Part shown: piece after piece, positions 6,001 through 9,104 of the stretch | How positions within the stretch are numbered: the first letter of the stretch is position 1 | Layout: every line of letters starts with the position of its first letter | DNA from: an uncultured Prevotellaceae bacterium | Lineage (GTDB): Bacteria; Bacteroidota; Bacteroidia; Bacteroidales; Muribaculaceae | DNA: 9,104 nt | Assembly (NCBI GenBank): GCA_946055125.1 | Contig: CAMGFF010000073.1 | Location: forward strand, 1-9,104 | Reading direction: 5' to 3' | Translations under genes and position numbers: made by a program | Notes under the pieces: model-generated | What the model was told of the DNA's origin: nothing | Seen by the model: the letters and a program-made list of their open reading frames with translations, nothing else | Databases searched by the model: none

Positions 6001-7581
6001 TATGGCGACATACTCGTCGACAGGCTGAAGATGAAGCTCGACTACACCAACACCTACTACACGGCGAGCGGCGACTCCATACACATCGTCCCCGGCGAGA
6101 TAATGCTTCGCGACATCACCCTGAGTGACCTCGAGGGGCACACCGCGCGGCTCAATGGCTGGGTGCGTCACAACTTCTTCCACGATGCCTCATTCAACTT
6201 TCAGGTGACCGACGCACGCAGCCTGCTGTGCTACGACGTAACGCCTGAGCTGTCGGAGCGCTGGTATGGCCACATCTATGGCAACGGCGCGGCATTCGTG
6301 CGCGGCGAGCCGGGTGTGGTGGATATCGACGTGAACATGCGCACGGCCGACAACAGCCGCTTCTCATTCGTGCTCTCTGACGCGGTGCAGGCCACCGAGT
6401 ATAATTTCATAACCTTCACCGACTCTCACAAGAAAGTCAACGAGGAGAAAGAGCTCGACTATGTGCAGCAGCGACTGCAGGAGATAGAGCGCAGCCAGAA
6501 GAAGCAGGAAGCTGCCGCCGCCACACGCTACAGCATCAACCTCATGGCCGACGTCACGCCTCAGGCGCAGATGGTGCTGATAATGGACCCCGTGGGGGGC
6601 GACCGAATAAAGGCTACCGGTGCGGGCGGCCTGCGCATGACCTATAGCAGCACCGACGATGCCCTCACCATGCGCGGCGACTACACCCTGGAGAAAGGCA
6701 GCTACAACTTCACCCTGCAGGACATCATCGTGAGGGAATTCCAGATTAAGGACGGGAGCAAGATAAGCTTCGACGGCGACCCGTTCAATGCTAAAATCGA
6801 CGTGACCGCCAGCTACCCTGTGAATGCCAACCTCAGCGACCTCGATGAGTCGTTCTCGACCGACAAGGACATGAACCGCACTAACGTGCCCGTGCACGCG
6901 CTGCTCAAGGTGATGGGCGCTATCGCCGAGCCTGAGATTAAATTCGACCTTGAGTTCCCCACACTCACCCCCGAGGCCTACCGCAAGGTGAAAAGCGTGA
7001 TAAGCACCGACGACATGATGAACCGCCAGATTATCTACCTGCTTGCGCTCAACCGCTTCTACACGCCCGACTACATGGGCGCAACCTCCACACGCAACAA
7101 TGAGCTTGCCTCGGTGGCATCATCGACCATATCTTCGCAGCTGAGCAGCGTGCTGGGACAGCTAAGTGAGAACTGGAGCATCTCGCCAAACTTCCGCAGC
7201 GACAAGGGCGACTTCTCCGACATCGAAGTGGAGCTTGCCCTGTCGAGCCAGCTGCTCAACAACCGCTTGCTGCTCAACGGCAACTTCGGCTACCGCGACA
7301 ACACGATGAACACACGCAACTCCAATTTCATTGGCGACTTCGACCTCGAGTATCTGCTCACCAAGAATGGCAACATTCGATTCAAGGCCTACAATCACTT
7401 CAACGACCAGAACTACTACATTAAGAGCGCACTCACCACGCAGGGAATAGGTGTGGTGTTCAAGCATGATTTTGACCGCCTCTTCGACTTCCTGAAGAAG
7501 AGACCCACCCCTCAGCCCACAGCAAAGCCCCTCCACGCACCAGCCGACAGCACCGGCACCGGAAAGGAGGTGATGCAATGA
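3007..7581 (+). CDS. tamB: TamB-like translocation and assembly module protein
   Basis: This encodes a 1524-residue AsmA-like/TamB envelope protein. The family forms long hydrophobic-groove beta structures that span the periplasm and are implicated in phospholipid transport or outer-membrane protein assembly. A single hydrophobic segment (about residues 12-35) anchors the N-terminus in the inner membrane. The following stretch (LHTEVSVGRLNIAPFNEVVL) is the usual AsmA/TamB N-terminal strand pattern. A long beta-rich middle follows. The C-terminal TamB domain (DUF490) covers about 1100-1490 and shows MDPVGGDRIKATG (from 1193), GDPFNA (1257-1262) and MNRQIIYLLALNRFYTP (1338-1354). A charged, probably helical segment (about 1139-1172, rich in E, K and Q) interrupts the beta pattern before that. 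The tail is Pro/Thr-rich. The ATG at 3007 is preferred over the TTG at 3001. No TamA/TamL (Omp85) gene lies beside it in this window; instead the stop overlaps the start of a DUF4421 gene. Confidence 0.94.
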   Translation: MKILQVIYRIIRSLLVAGIAAAVGLYVVLYVVLSVPQVQERVKRIGEEELSKLLHTEVSVGRLNIAPFNEVVLHDVLVPDRQGDTLLSVDKIGAGFSIYNLVARRRLVFTYAEVIGLNGHVRRADRQSATNVQFIIDALSPKDRTKPPTRFDLKIYNIVLRRSSVSYDVASEPRRAVGFDPNHIAVSQLRADVAIPRLKNDDIVIELKRLSLRERCGFVLTNIAAKTSIGKQALGVENLRVELPHSLVAIDSFGLTYSDLKNLGRELGSRPMKLDVANCYITPSDLSGFVPQLGDFDKRFSITASLRGNTERLEVPVVAITTDDNRVSLTMRGDVENLADKERLKFSLSHLDVHADASEIASITGSLAQLSPQARRMIGQCGNVRVSGTASGTAARVNFRGDLGTSLGSVRLNGVFAHKERMRVQSYKGAVSTNGFAIGRLLSNEQLLGSAAVDVEVDVLRQGNDVSGTGTGRVNYVDLKGYRYSGIVADVAIKKDHYEGTLTIDDDNLKLQAEGSYTNIDGTMALEMQAAASDISLSNLNLSTKYPGHRLGFDAEASLTAHNIYEAVGSLMLHNISFADAANEGVHINDFVLTSLNAGTDGTQQIKLNSDFINGEVTGSFDWRNIGKALSNMAATAMPSLIGHRDIDREPGDRVNCFDYSLNVSLPDELCKFLKLPVTLIVPITIDGSVNENSSRADLNLSIPYLVQKNKVIEDTRARLSLGEEGENIGLTAHTKMPLKKGKMDLDIALNAVLDRLDTDVSWRVDRDTEFSGNVNMSALLSRTADEHSTLCADIDINPTHMTFNDTVWQMHPAKVLVKGRNVNVQGFCASCDKQYIAIDGEVSDDEMSQICVDLSDINLDYVFQTLAIDNVMFGGRATGRLYATHVYSDDPKLSTPKLHVEGLAYNGAVLGNTDIVSRWDNDAKAVTIDTEIEQPNGLRSAISGAIFPTMDSLYFEFRTNKVDIRFMKPFMSAFTSDVEGEASGFACLYGNFKRINLYGDILVDRLKMKLDYTNTYYTASGDSIHIVPGEIMLRDITLSDLEGHTARLNGWVRHNFFHDASFNFQVTDARSLLCYDVTPELSERWYGHIYGNGAAFVRGEPGVVDIDVNMRTADNSRFSFVLSDAVQATEYNFITFTDSHKKVNEEKELDYVQQRLQEIERSQKKQEAAAATRYSINLMADVTPQAQMVLIMDPVGGDRIKATGAGGLRMTYSSTDDALTMRGDYTLEKGSYNFTLQDIIVREFQIKDGSKISFDGDPFNAKIDVTASYPVNANLSDLDESFSTDKDMNRTNVPVHALLKVMGAIAEPEIKFDLEFPTLTPEAYRKVKSVISTDDMMNRQIIYLLALNRFYTPDYMGATSTRNNELASVASSTISSQLSSVLGQLSENWSISPNFRSDKGDFSDIEVELALSSQLLNNRLLLNGNFGYRDNTMNTRNSNFIGDFDLEYLLTKNGNIRFKAYNHFNDQNYYIKSALTTQGIGVVFKHDFDRLFDFLKKRPTPQPTAKPLHAPADSTGTGKEVMQ
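4165..4188 (+). repeat. Perfect 12-bp in-frame tandem duplication in tamB
   Basis: AGTGGCACGGCG occurs twice back to back and encodes SGTASGTA within the beta-rich middle of TamB. The exact identity at the nucleotide level, including synonymous positions, suggests a recent slippage duplication of four codons. It keeps the reading frame and probably lengthens one loop or strand. Confidence 0.85.
7564..7574 (+). promoter_or_regulatory. Near-complete Shine-Dalgarno for the DUF4421 gene
   Basis: AAGGAGGTGAT is an 11-nt match to the complement of the conserved 16S rRNA 3' end, with the AGGAGG core at 7565-7570 and 7 nt of spacing to the ATG at 7578. It lies inside the last codons of tamB, encoding KEVM. 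Bacteroidota genes generally use weak or no Shine-Dalgarno pairing, so so full a site at an ATGA overlap suggests that the downstream gene is reinitiated or loaded independently of tamB translation. Confidence 0.75.
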
Positions 7582-8774
7582 GGGTGTGGATTGTTGCACT
7601 GATTGTGGTGCTCGCTGTGGCCGATGTGGCTCAAGCCAGGCAACTTCCGACCGTCGCTGCCGACACCCTGCAGGCAGTGGAACTCACTCCCGACGACGGC
7701 GACAGCATCGACGGCAGCGAGAGTAATCATGACCGCCGCATTGCCTATGACCTACTCAAGCGCGACAAGGACTACTGGAAGCGAATGCTACTGAAGGGCA
7801 AGCTCGACCTCAAGGACACAACGATAATATATCCAAGGTTTGTGAAGCTGTGCGTGGATTTCTACAACTGGGCCGACCGCACCTTCAATACCTACGACCC
7901 TGAATATGTGGTGGGCACAAGAAAGAAATGGAAGCTCATGGCCAAGAGCGACAACTGGATTGACAACTACGACCTGCATCTGCCAAAAAGCACTACCGTG
8001 CGGATTTTGTCGGACGTGTGCAGCAACTTTGGTGGCTCTTTATCCTATATGGCTGTGAGCTTGGGGTATATGTTTGACGTCGACAATGTGTTTGGCGGCA
8101 AGGCGGTATCGCACAAGAAGTGGGATTTCAACTTCAGTTGCGCACTCATTTGCGCCGACCTATACTTTGCAAGTAACACAGGCTCCACGCAGATACGTCG
8201 CTTTGGCAGCTACAAAGACGGGGCATGGATAAATCACCCTCTGCGCGACATTCGCCTTGAGAGTTATGGAGTGGACGTATATTATTTCTTCAACAACCGA
8301 AAGTATTCGCAGGGTGCGGCCTACAACTTCTCTAAAATACAAAAGCGCAGCGCCGGCTCGCTCATAGCCGGAGTGACTGTGTCGTCGCAAGATGTGTCGC
8401 TCGACTTCTCCAGGTTGCCCAACTCTATGATAGCCGTGCTGCCCGACTACAGCAACCTCCATTACCGCTTCCGCTACTACGACTACTGCTTCCTTGTGGG
8501 CTACGGCTACAACTGCGTGATGGGACCTCACTGGCTCTTCAATATCACAGCCTTGCCGTCGCTTGGCTTCAAGCACTGCCTCATCGACTCCGAGGAAGGC
8601 CGCAACAATATCTTATCGGCCAATATCAAGGCCAAGATGTCGTTTGTGTATAATCACAAGCAGCTTTTTGCCGGCATGCTTGCCAAGATGGATATGCACT
8701 GGTACTCGAGCCGACGCTACAATTTCTTCAATTCAATAGAGTATGTGAATTTTGTGGCCGGCTTCAGGTTTTGA
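7578..8774 (+). CDS. DUF4421 family probable outer-membrane beta-barrel protein
   Basis: This encodes a 398-residue exported protein that I place in the DUF4421 family, whose function is not established. A signal peptide is clear: a short basic start, the hydrophobic stretch VWIVALIVVLAVA, and an AQA cleavage site after residue 20. An Asp/Ser-rich linker (about 28-60) follows. The family-like block is NTYDPEYVVGTRKKWKLMAK plus SDNWIDNYDLHLP at about 104-136. The rest alternates polar and aromatic residues (for example LHYRFRYYDYCFLVGYGYN, about 294-312) and ends in FVAGFRF, with the terminal Phe typical of outer-membrane barrels. The start overlaps the tamB stop as ATGA (7578-7581) and has a strong ribosome site, so it is co-transcribed and probably coupled with TamB. 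I infer an outer-membrane location and a link to TamB; neither is shown directly. It might equally be an unrelated barrel that shares the operon. Confidence 0.85.
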   Translation: MRVWIVALIVVLAVADVAQARQLPTVAADTLQAVELTPDDGDSIDGSESNHDRRIAYDLLKRDKDYWKRMLLKGKLDLKDTTIIYPRFVKLCVDFYNWADRTFNTYDPEYVVGTRKKWKLMAKSDNWIDNYDLHLPKSTTVRILSDVCSNFGGSLSYMAVSLGYMFDVDNVFGGKAVSHKKWDFNFSCALICADLYFASNTGSTQIRRFGSYKDGAWINHPLRDIRLESYGVDVYYFFNNRKYSQGAAYNFSKIQKRSAGSLIAGVTVSSQDVSLDFSRLPNSMIAVLPDYSNLHYRFRYYDYCFLVGYGYNCVMGPHWLFNITALPSLGFKHCLIDSEEGRNNILSANIKAKMSFVYNHKQLFAGMLAKMDMHWYSSRRYNFFNSIEYVNFVAGFRF

Positions 8775-8901
8775 CAAAGCATAGGCGCGGTTTATGCTGA
8801 GGGTGTAACATAACCGAGAGTGGGGTGTGGTTTGCACCACCTTTCCGCTAAAGGAAAAATATTCTTTATCGTTGCGGTGTGTAAGTATCGCGAATTTTTA
8901 C
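8775..8901 (+). other. Intergenic gap with weak stem-loops, no clear terminator
   Basis: Three short inverted repeats are present: AGCATA/TATGCT (8778-8783 with 8793-8798), GTGGT/ACCAC around TTGC (8827-8840), and CCTTT/AAAGG (8840-8844 with 8850-8854). None has more than six pairs or a following T-run, so none is a convincing rho-independent terminator for the tamB operon. No open reading frame of note lies here. Confidence 0.3.
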
Positions 8902-8909
8902 TACATTTG
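8902..8909 (+). promoter_or_regulatory. Bacteroidota -7 promoter element for the AAA-ATPase-like gene
   Basis: TACATTTG fits TAnnTTTG exactly and is followed by CAC, as at the nadE promoter. The transcript would start near 8915, leaving only about 10 nt before the ATG at 8926. The -33 element is not clear; the TTG at 8872-8874 is too far upstream. The gene therefore looks independently transcribed rather than part of the tamB operon. Confidence 0.65.
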
Positions 8910-8925
8910 CACAAAAACAGCAGCT

Positions 8926-9104
8926 ATGGCAGAAAAGGAGATTGGCAAGAAACGGAAGCGTATTCCCTATGGGATGATGAACTTCGTGGCGGTTCGCGAG
9001 GACGACTGCTACTATGTGGACAAGACTCGGTTTATCGAGAAGGTGGAGTACGCCAACAAGTTCTTCTTCTTCATCCGTCCGCGCCGTTTCGGCAAGAGCC
9101 TCAC
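8926..9104 (+). CDS. AAA-ATPase-like/PD-(D/E)XK family protein, N-terminal part
   Basis: Only the first 59 codons are present; the gene runs off the right edge. The visible part reads basic start (KKRKRIPYGMMNF), then CYYVDKTRFIEKVE (about residues 34-47), then FFFFIRPRRFGKS (about 46-58). The YYVDKT block followed by the Walker A-like RPRRFGKS is the signature opening of the AAA-ATPase-like family (PF09820). This family usually carries a C-terminal PD-(D/E)XK nuclease-like domain (DUF1703) and is about 500-600 residues long. It is greatly expanded in gut Bacteroidales; its role is not established, and both mobile-element and defence-like roles have been considered. The ATG at 8926 is the natural start given the promoter just upstream. 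Confidence 0.88.
   Translation, partial: MAEKEIGKKRKRIPYGMMNFVAVREDDCYYVDKTRFIEKVEYANKFFFFIRPRRFGKSL

Noticed and set aside
8778..8854. Stem-loops after the DUF4421 gene considered as a terminator or riboswitch
   Set aside because: Stems are five or six pairs long with no T-run, and there is no recognisable conserved riboswitch core.

Overview
The window looks like a chromosomal segment of a Bacteroidales bacterium (Bacteroidota), possibly Muribaculaceae or a related gut family. Three things point there. Three intergenic sites match the Bacteroidota sigma-ABfrA -7 element TAnnTTTG exactly. The gene families are typical of the group: a Bacteroidota-type TamB, a DUF4421 outer-membrane protein and an AAA-ATPase-like/PD-(D/E)XK protein. 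The coding is rich in GTG, AGC and CTC codons. The family assignment is an inference from style; there is no rRNA or marker phylogeny here. All genes lie on the + strand and cover almost the whole window.

Layout. (1) 1-800: a compact HigBA-type toxin-antitoxin operon with its own promoter, ending in a strong bipartite intrinsic terminator. The toxin gene is AT-rich (about 42% GC over 181-300, counted by hand), while the antitoxin and everything downstream are near 60%. (2) 800-900: a short G/T-rich array of GGAAATGTGG-like iterons running into a promoter. (3) 980-2896: nadE, the glutamine-hydrolysing NAD+ synthetase, with both catalytic domains intact. (4) 2897-2980: a 21-bp tandem repeat in the nadE-tamB gap, with no recognisable terminator. 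(5) 3007-7581: tamB, a 1524-residue AsmA-like/TamB envelope protein. (6) 7578-8774: a DUF4421 protein with a signal peptide and beta-barrel character, overlapping tamB by ATGA and preceded by an unusually complete Shine-Dalgarno sequence inside the tamB end. (7) 8775-9104: a 151-bp gap with a promoter, then the first 59 codons of an AAA-ATPase-like (PF09820-type) protein cut by the window edge.

How the genes work together. HigBA is a self-contained module. nadE is housekeeping NAD synthesis. tamB and the DUF4421 gene form a translationally coupled pair that probably acts at the cell envelope: TamB-type proteins bridge inner and outer membranes, and the partner gene encodes a probable outer-membrane barrel. 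That pairing is the most interesting biological lead here. I do not see a clear new defence system, CRISPR array, insertion sequence, tRNA or rRNA in the window. No gene-free stretch exceeds 300 bases; the largest gap, 706-979, holds the terminator, iterons and nadE promoter.
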